NCBI GenBank assembly: GCA_032158295.1 | Contig: CM063255.1 | Location: forward strand, 16,892,094 to 16,956,093 | DNA: 64,000 bases | From: Pycnopodia helianthoides | Taxonomy: Eukaryota > Echinodermata > Asteroidea > Forcipulatida > Asteriidae | Direction: 5' to 3' | Shown here: one piece after another, positions 32,601 through 47,600 of the stretch | Position numbering within the stretch: position 1 is the first letter of the stretch | Layout: each line of letters begins with the position of its first letter | Translations under genes and position numbers: made by a program | The notes under the pieces: generated by a model | The model's database searches: none | What the model was told of the DNA's origin: nothing | Seen by the model: only the letters and a program-made list of their open reading frames with translations

Positions 32601-35600
32601 GGAAAACATTTCTTTTGTTTACTGATGGTCCACGTAATTCATTACCCTCTTTGGATCCGCCACAAACATCAGACAACATTGTTAATAAATGTTATGCTAA
32701 TACAGCATTGGCAACAGAAGTACATTGTCCTCTGTGAGAACAGTAACATAATTATCTATAACACAACTAAGTTAACATTGGTTTCACGTTGGGTTACACA
32801 ATGCTCTACTAATAATATCTTTCTTCTTTTTTTTCTTTTCCTTTTTTCAGTGGTTCGCATATTAATATCCTGGAACTTTTGGAAGTTCTTTTATGTTTCA
32901 GCAAATCAACAGGCAAGCTTGACCAGAATTGATTCGGCAATATTTACCCAAGTTGGCCCAATCATATCAGGGAACTGTTCGCACAAGGAGCTCTGTTGAG
33001 CAATGAAACACACAGAAACGTACACACACAAGTAATGGACCTTTATCATGCTGGAACCGTATTTGTTAAAATACCACACACACACACACACACACAGATT
33101 CATGTCATTTAATTGGTGCAACACGTGTCACGTGTACTGCATTATTTTGCCAAGTATTTACTACTGCAACGATCCTTAATTCAAAGGGACATGTTGCCTT
33201 GGATTGGGCGCTTTGGGCTATAAAAGCGTTTGTTGTAAAATGAATATGGTTGGAAAGATGCTTTAAAAAGTAAAATATAATGATCCACACAAATTTCCTC
33301 GAAATTGGGTGGTTTTCCTTTTACTTCGTGAACTAGCACGTCCGCCATATGGTAGAACCAAAATTCTTGGCAGGCACCCATCCAATATGGATAATTATTT
33401 GACACTTTGCAGCGTCGTTTCCAAACTAACGTTCTTCACTCCTTTGTCCGAACGAGACAAGTGCGTGTCATGGCAAAACTGAAGTAGTTCTCCAGACGAT
33501 CAAATTTACTTCAAATTTACTCAAAAGTGATTTTATACTCTAAAAATAGACGTACGTGGCCGGCAAGAACATTTTTTTACGCCGATTTAGCTATATTTCA
33601 CCTTCCAATAATAAAATGCCAAAGGGAATAAATTATGTCTCAGTAACGAAAACAGTATGTCATGCTTATGAGCGACGTGACATAGAAAAGCAACTTAGCA
33701 AAAGCTCCCACAGAATTCCAGTTAGGTTAATTTATCAAAACCAAATCCCCTAGATTACAAGTTAAATAACAATGAAAATATATCAAGGCGTTCTTATCAG
33801 TTTTTAAGAAATGGTGAACAGGAATGAACCGTGCGCGAATAATACACACCATCTTTCAGATACAATGACAAAACAGATGTTCACACGATTGATAAAACAA
33901 GGACACTTCATGATCGACCTTTCACACCGTTTTCTAAACCAAAAGGTATTATACGGGATCGGTAGGGCTGACAAAAAATAGTCACAGACAGTGTTTTGTG
34001 TGATCCTCCGTATACATGAAATAACAAACCTGTGACAATTTGGGCTTAATCCGTTGTGCGAGTCGGGGGGGGATTGTGAAAAAACATGCACAATTTTCAG
34101 CATGTAAACAAGAATTGTCCTTACTTTTGGTTGTATCAACCGCAATCAGCTCTTGCATTATTTTTTTTTTAAAAGTTTTCAGATACAGTTTTCTCGACCA
34201 TGACTTCATATCATAGGGAAATATTTCACAGGAAAAAGTGTTCCAGTGTGAACTTCATAACCAATAAGCTTTCAGACTCAACTTAAACATTGATAAATTG
34301 TATCCTTACCAATCCTGTATAATACCTTTAAAAAAAAATAGTAATCAGTACCAACATTCACATGAAAAAATCGACTAATATCTGATTTCCAAGCCAGAGA
34401 GAAGATGATCAGCATATTTCGTGACGCTGCTATTCAAATAAGTTGAGGATAATTCCCTGATCGACACTCACCCTGTTATCTCTTTTGCTGTTCATCCGCA
34501 TCATGATCACCACCAGGTTGCCGACGGACGCGATTATCCCGATCACCCATATGGATCCACGGAGGAATACGTTCGCCATGAGGTCCTCGCAAGAGGAGAA
34601 CTCGTCTGGTTTCGGGTAGCAGTCTTTCACGTGTTTCGCCATACAACAGAAGCGATACGAGTCTGTGTATCTTGTAGGGCAGAATGGAAAAGATCACACC
34701 GGTTTCAAATAAACATTTATATATATGTGACCCTTGTATTGAAGACTGAAAACGGCATTGAGAGTGACTCAATAATGTCTTGTTGTTTTATTCGAACATT
34801 TTGGGCGAAGACAACACAGATACGTCATTAAAGGTCTTCGGCCCAAAACAGAATGATAACAAGCGGGGAGCTGCCAGAGGGCGCTAGCCATGCACAATTT
34901 TTTTTAAATGATTACGTAAATCGAAAATAAAGGGGGTTCGCATCGCACCCGTCACATATAAACAATCATCACGTATTAGTTTTACATAAGCCCTAATAGC
35001 CCCATTGGGTATAAGTATATTTGATGATTTTGGGGGTAATACAAAATTTGTCTTTGTATACTTCAAACTGTAAAATGACCTACATACATAAAGTAAACTT
35101 CGGAGAACAAAATAAACTCACAACGTGTGTAATTTCGGAAGACCGTAGAATGCTCTGTCATGAATTAATTCTAAATTATTGTTGGAAATATCTCTGCAAA
35201 AGAAAAGAAACAATTCCACAATTTTTATAAAATTAAAAACACAAATGATTCTAAACATGTTTTGAGTTAGGTTTGTATATAATAAAAAAAGAGACACTCT
35301 TTACACAAACATTGTTTGAAAAATTAATATCTGCCTTACTTGACAGCATCAAAGTAGCTTGACAATGTTGCACCCGGTGTGTTGTGTTAATGCACGTACG
35401 ATAGCCCAGGCATACGCTTCTCGTTAAGCGAAGGGGGTTTGCCTAGGTGTTTCTGGCAGTGGCTGCTGAATGCACCGCAGCACCTTGTAACCCATTAGAA
35501 GGTGCTACATAAATGGGTCTCATAAGCTTAAAACATAGCTCTGCTTTAATCCTGTTGAAAAATAAATAATGAGCGCTTTGGTATGCCCCTAGGTGTGTGA

Positions 35601-38600
35601 TAAAGCGCTATATAAGAACCCAGTATTATTACAGTTGCGCACCTATAAATCTTTGGAGGGGACGGGGGGGAAAAAATTCTGCCCTCAAGACGGCCAAAGG
35701 TAAAAATGCAACAAATAAGTTCGGTGATAAGGGAAGGCAAAAGTATGGCTTTATCTTACAAAATAAATGTTCACTTACAAAGTTGTTAGTTGGTTCAGTC
35801 CAAAGAATGCACTCTGAGGGATGTACGTTATATTGTTTCCAGATAAATTTCTATTGGGAAAAGAAAAAGGCAACGGCAAAACCAAAAAGTGTTAAAATGT
35901 TGAACTGTGGGGCCTAAACTCACCTGGCCTTACCCATTTTCTGGTTCAGTGTGACCCGGACTCTGTGTCAAAATGACCCAGAAATAGATCAAACACAGAA
36001 TCTGAGCTAAATTTCACTTTGTTTAAACTACATTCCGGGTTAACCTGACCAAGAAAAGGGCCATGCTCCTGGGACCCGAGATACGGGTCGATTCTGGCCA
36101 GGGAGTTTTTAGAGTGAAGCTGGGAACGATATTATGGTGAAGGCTGTAAATTTGTATTCAGTTGAGAATTAAACTTGAAGTTTGTCCAGTACAGCGGCTT
36201 AATGTCTGTCGCAACATGTGAACACTCAAATTAGAAAATCCCCACACTAGCGTTGCTCTATGACATTTTCCATTGAAAGCTTTCATACACAGCAAACCGC
36301 CAGATCGGCAAAGCGGGGTACCCTTGAGAATTGACAATCCTGCATGGTCTATGTCGTCTCTTCTACTTAAAAACTTGACCAAGACCATTTTAGACTCAAA
36401 GTTACGAACTCACTTGTAGCCAATACATTTAAGTCAAACAAACAAGGCGTTTTTTCTAAAAAGTTAACAAACAAATTACTTCAATTAGATATTCTCCTCA
36501 AGTTTGCTTGAAAGTTAACTTGCTTAAACGCAAGGTTTTACACGAATACTTACAAGGACGCCAGATTGCCGAGCCCTTCAAATGCTCCACTGTAAATCGA
36601 TGTTATGCTTTGTCCACTCAAGTCCCTAAAACATTAAAGTTTAAAGATATAGTCTCTTAGAATCGAATACAGACAACCAACGATTTTGTGTTTCACAAAA
36701 TATAAGACCTTTTTAGTAACTCACAATACAGTATGAAACAATAGACAGCCACCGAGGGGGGCCATTTTTGGTGTGTATCATGAAACAGTTTTTTGAGGGT
36801 TGGTATCCGTTCGTGAATGCTGCAGGTACAGAGCAGTTGGTACCCGCTGTCACCTCACTAAACGTGGATGGGTTCTTGTGAAGAAAAAAAAACTGTGATA
36901 GTTTGTTTATGTTTTCTGAATAAGTAGACAATGTATTCAGCTGAAACTTTCAAAGTAGGTACTGAATTCAGCTGAAACTTTCGCATATGACTTATAATTA
37001 TTGTATCTTTCTTTAAATGCCTATAAATCAGCGATAAACTAACAAAAACTAATCTATGACCCTACCTTTAAGAACAGAAAAACCATGATTACTTGTTTTA
37101 CTTACAGGATAGTTAGCTCTCGAAGTCCTATAAATGCTTTGTCTTCAATCGTTGTGATCTTATTGCCATTGAGCTCCCTATAAAGCGAAAAATAAAAACT
37201 TGTAACAAAACTACTAAAATTACTCCAAAATAAGTTGATGAAATGAATTACGGAATTTCATGAAAATATTACTCAAATTCAAATTATTCATTATTGCAAT
37301 GCTGTATTGAAAATAGGATAGAGAAGTTATTTTTATAATTTAAAATAAATAAATAACAGTTTATATTTGACAATACTTGTTGTTTTGCATCTATTTCGAA
37401 TTAGTTATTTTCTAAAACAAAGTTGAACATGTTGACGTCAAAACAGTACAAAGTTATTTTGTAACATCGATTTTATCAGTATGAAAAAAAGTGTTTCACA
37501 AAGTATATTCCTGCTTGTGCCTTTCTTATAATAACAAGGACAAGCAAGGGATTCCCCAATGTTTTGAATGTTAAATATTTTTCATAAAAGTTGCTTACTA
37601 TATAGACTATGATTAAAACAAAAATCTTAAACATTACGTTCGATTACATTCAAGTAATAACCCACAAGGGAAACTGCCTGGGTATATTTGTAAGTAATTT
37701 TGGGTTGAAGAAATAAAAATTAACTAGAGCGGGATTTAAACCTCCGACCTCCGGGTTAACTGCCGGTGCTCAGTTGGTAGAGCGGCGGTAAGTTAATCTG
37801 GAGGTCGCAGGTTTAAATCTCACTCTAGTAAAATTTTCTTTGTTCAACCAAAAATGTTTGATTACGATGACAACGAAATACTTACAACTCCTTGATCTTG
37901 ATTGTGTGAACAAACGTATAACTTTGTAACACAGAAATGTTGTTGTCTGCTAAGATTCTGAAATGGGGGAAAACAATACACAATTGGTGTACAAAATCGT
38001 ACTGAGTATATTTTAACAAAACATTGAGTACTGGTAAATAGTTTGTGAGGGACGCTGTGCACGGTTGTATGCCATTCCTTTGAAATTTCGCCGATCGAGG
38101 CAGTGTTTCGGCTGGAATAATTTGTCAGTTTAGTTGACACCAGCTTCCTGTTTACCCATAGTTGGATTTCCGATCAACTGCAATTACGTAAAGAGTACAC
38201 CACCCTATAAAACGGGCAATTTCTGATCATAATAATATTGATAAAAACAAAAGGCATTTAATTAGGTGCTCTTCAACTATATATCAAAGTGTATCAAAGT
38301 GCCTTACACAGCGGTGGCGCTACGGGGGGGGGGGGGCACGGGGGGGGGCAAATGCCCCCCGTAATTTTTTGTTGCCCCCCCCCCCTCCAGTTTTTTCCCC
38401 GATGGCGGATATTGAGTTTAATCCCAAACCATTGCACCCAATTTGTTACAATGTTGTTTGCGCTGTAAATAATAAACTCAATTTCATCCATCATAATTAG
38501 CTGGCACCATCAAAAAAGCCCAATACACTTTCCATCTCCGGCAATGTTAATAAAATGTGGATTTATTTATCTGTACAAGCTTGGAAACTTGCTATAAATA

Positions 38601-41600
38601 GAAATGCATTGTCTGCCCCAAACGTAAGCAGCCATTGTACACGCAGTTCGCACAACACGTCACATTCACACAGTGCAAAATCTTATTTCTGGAGTGAATT
38701 GTAGGCTTATAGAGTACATTATAGACTTTTGTTTGCCCCCCCCCCCAGATTAACAGGTCTGGTGCCGCCACTGGCCTTACAGAATACAACCGCTGTTCTT
38801 TGTGCCGTAACCCTTCATGAAACAATCTCAACTCTTTGGAGTATGCAGCACCGGCAACCAAATTGGCACACAGGTTGCTAACCATTCACTCCTAAGTGAT
38901 TGCATTCATGGTTAAAAGCCTTGCTCAGGGACACAATTGTCATGACTGGATTTCAAACCCATGTATTAGATCGATGATCTGGACCGCTCGGCAACGACAT
39001 GCTAATATCGCATGATGCGTTGCATCAGGTAGTTTGTTTTAATAGTATAGAGTACAGAAATGTACTGTTTACTCGATCACAATTGTGGAAAAACTGTCAA
39101 TTCGTGAAAACGTTTTTGGTTAAGCTCTTACCAAAACTTAGATTGCAGTTCTCCCTAATTTTTGTTCCCCCTTCCACGTCTCAAACTGAGTGTTTCCCAA
39201 CGGGCGTCTTCGGGTCTACAGTGCTATACGTATCTCAACAATTGTTTATTTTATGACCCGGCATGTACAAGTTTCAATTTTTGTTTAATTAATTACAACA
39301 AATATGATTGGACAAGTTGATGAACTTACAATGTGTGTAGATTGGGTACATTCTTTAAGGCCTTGCTGTTAATAAACGAAACTTGATTACCCGAAAGATC
39401 TCTGCAGAATATAACAATAAAAGGTATGGGTTTAACATGTCATCAATGATGGACCACTGTTGGGGGTGCTACAGGTAGCAGTGCACTTAATATGTATTTA
39501 TAATATCCGTTATTTTTAATGGAGAACGCTCCGACCAAATAATCCGGTATGTCAGCTACCACCTGAGGGCGCTTCAAAATTGCGGTTCTGTTTTTGTCAG
39601 CAGATGGTTAAGTTTGACTCAGAAAAGAGCCGGAGAGTTGACAAATGTTCTTTTTCCCCGGACATCTGTTGTGAATATGTTTTATTTAAACTTTTTAAAA
39701 TTCAGAATGCTGTTATTGGTAAGATCGAGCCAAATTGTTTACCTTTTGATTATTTACATTGCAACAATAATAATGACAAACAGCCTCAACTAATTAAAAA
39801 CATTTAAAAACATAATAATCATATTTATTACTAACAATCGTGGCTTTTATATAGCGCTAAAAATTTTCTCTTTGTGACGCTCATTGCACTCGTACATTTT
39901 CTTATGCTCATCATTATTACCATGGGCCATTTATTTCATTCATTAAACCATCTCAGCTCCCTGTGGAGTATACAGCCTGTGCTGCCAAATGTAGTGCACC
40001 GAGCGAAATCAATCACAAGAACCATCTCTGCCCTCTCAGGTACCCATGTACTACTTGCTGAAGAGAAGCAAGCAGGCCTATGGCTGTACACCCAGTTACT
40101 GCACGCGTGCACCAAAAGAGATTTAAAAATTGTCAGTTTGTGGTTGGTTGTTGCATTGCTCAACCACTTACTGACAGTGTGTGCACAGAAGTATAGGCAG
40201 GAAAATCCCTCCGTATCATACTACGGAGAGAGCGCGCGTGTGTGCTGTAACTGGGTGAGCGTTCATAATTTCGTGTACAGCCCCATAGCCCAATTTCATA
40301 GAGCTGCTTAAGCACAAAATATTGCTGAAAAAATTATGATATGCAACAATAAGCAGGATACCAGTCGCAGATGCCACATGGGATATGGTATTTTAGCTGG
40401 TAACCTTTTTCTGGTAAGCATAATTTTGTTGTACTTAGCTAGTTTCGGGTTAGGGTTAGAACTTGTGCTTAGCTAGTTTCTTGAGCTTAAGCAGCTCTTT
40501 GAAATTGGGCCCTGGCCTGCTTTGATCATGACGACACAGCCCTTTACGTGTCTTGCTCAAGGATACAATTTAAGTGTCATGACCGGGATTCGAACCCACA
40601 CCCAAACGACTCAGCCACCAGAACTTGAGTCTGATGCGCTACATACACAGTTCGACCACGACACAATAAATAAAGTAAAGTTACACAGTTTCTCCTTACA
40701 GAAAGGTTATTCCCCTCACTACCGCCAATGCTGTTTCGTTCTCCAGTAGAAAACTTAAATGGTTGCCAGCCAGGTAACTACAGGTGAGTAAAGAAAGTGG
40801 GGAAAAACATCAGCAAAATACAACAGTACCTCCAAGCATATACAAGTATCAGGACCCTAATGTGTTGAATAATTACGTCATCGTCGGATACCATTCTTCC
40901 ATGCACACCAAGTACTGTTCCCCCATAAACCATGAAGGCCGTAAACAACGAAATGGTTCCTTAAAAAACAATATAGTATCACCATGCTGTTGCTAGAGTT
41001 ACCCCCAAAGACAAGTTTTCCCATTTCCATTTCAGAATTAAACCTTCCTATATTGACTCATTAATGGCGGAAAACCGATCACTTATACTGTCAGTTTTCC
41101 TCGAAACACACACTTTGCATATATGCATTGCTTACGCCCCTTTCCTGGTTACTGGGCATATGATATTATGATATTACTAATAATTAAACAGGAATGTTGA
41201 TTGTACAAACAAAATTAATAATTATAAAATACGCCTGAACTTTGGGTAGTGGTTTACTCTATTGGCCTAGTGAGGAAACCCATCAATATCAATAATTTCC
41301 GAACTCCCTACATCACCATAGGTTGAGCTACGTCTTTTCAACTCATTACACTTTTCTTTAATTGAAGAATTGATCCGGAGTCCGGGTCCGAGAAGCCTGA
41401 CCCATTTCTGTGTCCGGCAGACCCGGACTGTTAAAAATGTCCGTAAATTTACGGACTCCGTAAAGTGAAATATTCCGTATTTTCCCCGTAATTTTACGGA
41501 CTTTCCGTAAATGTAAATATTAATTATGCTAATTAGCGTAATTACAATCAACCACATTTGCCCAAACACCCACACATAATATAGTACATGTAAGTACATG

Positions 41601-44600
41601 TTGTTATTTCACCCGCAACCGTGTACACATGTACAAACTCATGTTAAGGGTCTTTTTATTTTAAGGAATGAAAAAACTTTTCCGGGTTTATTTTGCTGCA
41701 GGAATACGGAACGCTATTTTTTTACTGGCGAAAATACGGAATATTTCTCTTTACGGAGTCCGTAAATTTACGGACATTTTTAACAGTGCGGAAAACGGTT
41801 AAAACTGTGATTTCAGCTCGGATTCTGGGAAAGTTTGACCCGGAATCCGGAGTCCAAGTTAAAATCACACTTATCAACCAGGGTCAGCCTGACCCAGAAA
41901 TTGGTCAGGCTCCCTGCAGCCGATTTCACGAAGCGCTAGGATTAATCATATCCTAACTTAGGATGGGTTCAATGCGTCCTAACGTCTATGGATACGGAAT
42001 TTACTCGTCCTTAGTCCTAAGATTAATCCTAAGTTAGGAAGAGTTTGGTGAAATCAACGGCTGGGACCCGGGAGTTTTTAGAGTGTAATGAGCGAGGATA
42101 TTTGGCAAAGAAGCTCCCTGGTTTTAGTGTGTGTTATAGACCGATCCATTAAGCCCCACCCCTTTAGCATATTGACCAATCACAGCATTGGCTGCCTCAC
42201 CACTGCACACGTGTGCAGCACATGTGCGTCTCTCCAATGCCACACTCGCGACATGAACGTGCGCGCTTTAAGTACGCGCGCACGCATGTTTACTTTTCTA
42301 ATGGGATTTTAGCGTGTCGGACTTTGTCGGACTTTCGGTGGCGTATAGCCAAGGTTGTGATTGGTCAACACGTAAGGGGCGGAGCTTAATGGATCGGTCT
42401 ATTCTACTGAAAGGGGAGATTGTTGTATTTTACTGACTTCATATTATATAACATTGTCGCATCTTCTACAGAGTGCGCATATATCAAAGCAGGGCTTACA
42501 ATGTATACATCGTACTCACAAGTTTGTTTTGCCCTTGACATCATAATGTTCGGGGTCAAGTAGAATGCTGTTCAAGCCCAGGTTTATACATTTCTGGATC
42601 TTGTCAGAGCAAAAGCAGCCTTCAGATGAGCAATCCTGAACTATTTCCAAGAAACATCAAACAAAAGCACAGTAAAAATTAAATTCGTTTTTTTTTTTTT
42701 TTTAAGTTGGTGTCCTTCAGTGTCTGTTTTGAATCGCCTGTAAGACACTCGTATTTGTATTTGTCTTTTCTTTCAAAATTAAAAAGTCCTACACAAAAAT
42801 ATTCAAGGTTGACGAGTGTTTCCAAGAAACATCAAACAAAAGCACAGTACAAAATAAACTCAAAAAGTTGGCGTCCTTTAGTTACTCTTTTGAATCGCCT
42901 GTGAGCCAGTTGGATTTGTCTTTGTCTTTTCCTTCAGAGTTAAAAAGTCTTTTGCAAAATTTCAAAGTTTACGATTGTTTCGAATCGAATTATTTTGTTC
43001 CCCATGTAATTGATATTTGCGGTACCCGCTGCAGAATTCGAACTGAACTCTCGAACTGAGCGCGCTCGACGGTCTTGGCCTAATTTCACACAGCTGCTAA
43101 GCACAAACACTAGCTGAGCACAACAAAATTATGCTTACCGGAAAAAAAGTTACCCGGCTAAAAAAAGTACCATTAATCACGCCATCTGTGACTGGTATCC
43201 TGTTTATTGTTGCATGGCAGAAGTTGCTTAGGCGGTATTTTCTGCTTAAGCAGCTCTATGAAATCGGGTGGCTAAAACATCCGCTCTAGAACGCGGGGTT
43301 CTACACGTTGGTGTACGGGTAAAAACCCAATTCCTATAGTTTCATGCAACAACAACAAAAAATCCCTAAATATTACACCCTTGAGGTGAAATATTAGTAA
43401 ATGTTTAGAAGTTTGAAACACTGATCCTGTTCACTAACACTTTTGAGACTTATAACAGCTTTATAAATATCTAGTGCGGCTGGTAGGTGATGGGATTGTG
43501 CCCAATACAAGCATGGAGTTTGGCACACAGTCAGAGTATGCCACAGAGCCATCGCAGGTGTGTCCTTGGAAAACAATGAAGAATAACAAGCAAAGGCAGC
43601 CACCTTGAAATTGTGGAACTGATTGTCATTCTTCAACATAAAATAACAAGCAATTTGATAAATTATACCTATATTTTTTTCAATAAACCAATTTGCGATG
43701 GGCCTATATGCACATGTCTTTCTCACGACACACTCTGACTGTGTGCCAAATACCATGCTTGTATCATCAAAGGCACAATTCCCTTACATGTATATCCCCC
43801 TACCTGCCCCAATAATTATCCTTTACAATAATTTGACACCATCTATAGTTTTGCTTTCCTTAAAATTAAACACGGCATCTTGTATAGCTATATTCTAACG
43901 GTTCAGATAATTCTGTCAAAGACATATAAATTTACCACACAAGCCTAAAGAGAAACTCACAGCATGAGGGTCCTGCTTCGTCTGACCACGACTCGATGCA
44001 GTCAATTTCCCTGTCACAGATCAACGCTTCTGCTATACAGTGGGATCGCGTGCACTTGTAGGTACCATTCCTACACTCAAAATCACCTGCAATGTCCCAC
44101 AACAAGTATGGTATACAACATAAAATAAACCAGATAAAAAATATATATGGGTAGCGGTTTCTCATTGGTCTAAAATTTGATTTTTTGGTGGATTTGGCGC
44201 AATATAAATACTCTGTATTATTATTATTAAAGATGCAAACCCCTGAACTTCTAGGTTGTTACATTTTAGTGGATTGACGTAATATAGGGGCCTATACATC
44301 ACAATCCTGACAAACAACACAAACTATTACAAGATACAAAAATGACTCATGCGAAAGCACACTGTAACACATATTTTTGGAAGTTTCTAGGCCTAGTTTA
44401 AAGTTTACTGTTTTGAATTTACTATCTTAAGCTATTGTTTACATGACCTAATGATAAACTTTCCCTATAGGCCTACTAGGACTTACTAATTGAATGTTCA
44501 AGAGATTCATTTTCTCCATCAAAAAAAATGCATTCACATAGTTGTACACTACACATTCAATGAACTGCAGAAAAATGCAGATTTGTGTACTTTTCAATTG

Positions 44601-47600
44601 GATGTCATTCCTTTAGCATCACTTTGTTACCAAAAGAGTAACAGCGTGACCTAGTAATTAACTTAGTTTTAATAAGCAAGAGCTTTATACAATTTCTAAA
44701 TATTAAGTGGTTTTATTGGGCAAGTGTAAAAATGGAAGAAAATTTCATTTTCATGTGGAGTATGTATCCTAACAAAATAGATTTTCAGCTTTAATTTGAT
44801 ATCAACTTTGTTCAAATACTATAAATTTTGAATTGTGTGTGCATAGTCCCATTTGGCATGGAACTGCCTAATAATAATAATAACAACTATCTTTATCATG
44901 GAACACCTTCAATGATCCACATTTCACGATAGACATCAGAAGTATGTGTAGGCATATGTATTTTCTTTTTACAATCCAGTTATTTGCACTAACAGCACCA
45001 AATTGTTTTGAATGTTGTTGTAAATCTCCAAAACATAGCAGGATTTGTTATTAAACATGCAATATCAGAACTAGAAAATGTAAAACGTAACAAATAACTA
45101 CATGGCGGTCAAATTTCCCATCTATTCATTTAAGATCACATGGGGAAGAGGCAAACGTTAAAGCACGCAACAACATGTAACCAAACATAAACAAAGAACG
45201 AAAAAACTGTGAAAGTTTGAGCTTTATCGGTCATCGGAGTCACGAGAAGAACAGTGAAAAAGAAAACTTACATGTATAACTACAGCATTTCAAGCAACAA
45301 ATATTAAAAGGAAAGTTGCAACAACATGTAACCAAACATAAACAAAGAACGAAAAAACTGTGAAAGTTTGAGCTCAATCGGTCATCGGAGTCACGAGAAG
45401 AACAGTGAAAAAGAAAACTTACATGTAAAACTACAGCATTTCAAGCAACAAATATTAAAAGGAAAGTTGCAACAACATGTAACCAAACATAAACAAAGAA
45501 CGAAAAAACTGTGAAAGTTTGAGCTTTATCGGTCATCGGAGTCACGAGAAGAACAGTGAAAAAGAAAACTTACATGTATAACTATAGCATTTCAAGCAAC
45601 AAATATTAAAAGGAAAGTTGCAACAACATGTAACCAAACATAAACAAAGAACGAAAAAACTGTGAAAGTTTGAGCTCAATCGGTCATCGGAGTCACGAGA
45701 AGAACAGTGAAAAAGAAAACTTACATGTATAACTATAGCATTTCAAGCAACAAATATTAAAAGGAAAGTTGCAACAACATGTAACCAAACATAAACAAAG
45801 AACGAAAAAACTGTGAAAGTTTGAGCTCAATCGGTCATCGGAGTCACGAGAAGAACAGTGAAAAAGAAAACTTACATGTATAACTATAGCATTTCAAGCA
45901 ACAAATATTAAAAGGAAAGTTGCAACAACATGTAACCAAACATAAACAAAGAACGAAAAAACTGTGAAAGTTTGAGCTCAATCGGTCATCGGAGTCACGA
46001 GAAGAACAGTGAAAAAGAAAACTTACATGTATAACTATAGCATTTCAAGCAACAAATACTAAAAGGAAAGTTGTCCACGATAGCAATCTTTCTGCTATCA
46101 TGAGAAACAATGAAGAAACACATAGAACTTTTCACTGTTTCAAACATCTGGTTTGGGGGGACACACAGTTTAATAGATTTATTAATCTTCTCGTTTCTCA
46201 AAAACTATAGCATTTCAAGCAAAAATATTACATGGGAAGTTTTTCACCATGACCACCTTTGGACCTTGACGTTGTGTGCCAACCTGTGAACATTTATATT
46301 TTGACTCTAACCAATGTTGTGCACACCCTTTAATAATGTATTTTAGGTACATCCACTTGTGTCTGACCGACAAAGACTTGAACACAAAGACACAGTTAGG
46401 TTTAACAACAGAAAGTCATTTTCGATAACTCCTTACGGCAATTCTCAAGATGCGATTTATCTACACATCCATATTTGTTGTCATCCACGTCAGCGAAACA
46501 GCGCCGCCAGCCGTCAATACACTGTCCATTCTTGCAGCGAAATTCGTCTTCGTTGCACGCTCTGTGGGCTAAAAATAGAATTGGAGAAACTGTATAAAAT
46601 TGCTTTCCAATATGATAATAATAAATACACAAATGAATAAAACAAAAACTAACTGAAGTGACATGGGAGGCACGTGCCCCTTCCCAAAATTGATGTCCGT
46701 GCCCCCGGGTGCCCGCCATTTGAAATCTGGACTTTACAGATTACAAAAGTTACCTGAATCAAATGTTACATTTTAAACACTTCTATACGTGAAAATTTCA
46801 ATATTTTTTTAAATTACTTTTCTATCTGCTGGCAGATAATGTATTTGTTTTTAAATTCACGTCGGATTACCTGATTAAACAGAAAAGTAAATGGCATAAC
46901 AAGAGCGCTGGGAAGGCGCTTATTTGAGAATAACGCAAACGGAAACTAGAGTTTTAATTGGCCAGAAGTTTCCCCTAGAAAAAGACATGGTGCACCTTCT
47001 TGTGCCCCCCCCCCCATATCCCCCTATAGCTTCTTTGCCGAGAAGGGACCATTGTAGGATTATCGCCCGTTTATCAGTTTAATTCTCACTATCATCGCCC
47101 TTCAAGGCCTACTTATCATTTACCGACTGTACACAGGCCGATCTGCTTCTATGTAGCCGCTATACTCTAATGCAATCAAATAAAGCCGATGCTGGTGAAA
47201 GTTCAACTTTATTTTCAGAACTTGATTGTTACTAGAAATTAGTATCACAATTGGAAAGTGGCGAATGCACAAGAAATTATACTTACTGCAGTTGGACTCG
47301 TCCGATAAGTCTCTTTTTCCATGTTTATAGTAACAGTCCAGATGAAAATCACACCATCCGATTATCCCAAATGCATATACCTTCTGCACACTTTCGCTTG
47401 CCTTCCGGACATTCGACCAGTTCTGTGAGGAATTAAAACAGAAACCCTCGTTCAAGGCCTTGATCCCGATCTAAAATATTGTTTTCCTCTTGGTACGAGA
47501 AGAAAGGCCGTGTCGTCACAAAGGGAAATTTTGCAGGCATCTCAGAGGCAACTACTTGCACTGTCTGCACAAGGATCACTTCGGCAGCACAATTGAGACA

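Larger units (their letters stand above)
31584..34471. other. GPCR intron between TM1 and TM2 exons
   Basis: 2.9 kb with the AAAGGGACACG repeat copy 2 and an AC run; otherwise nothing recognised. Confidence 0.6.

Noticed and set aside
45167..46072. CRISPR-like regular repeats
   Set aside because: Units are contiguous 151-bp tandem copies without spacers, in a spliced eukaryotic gene.
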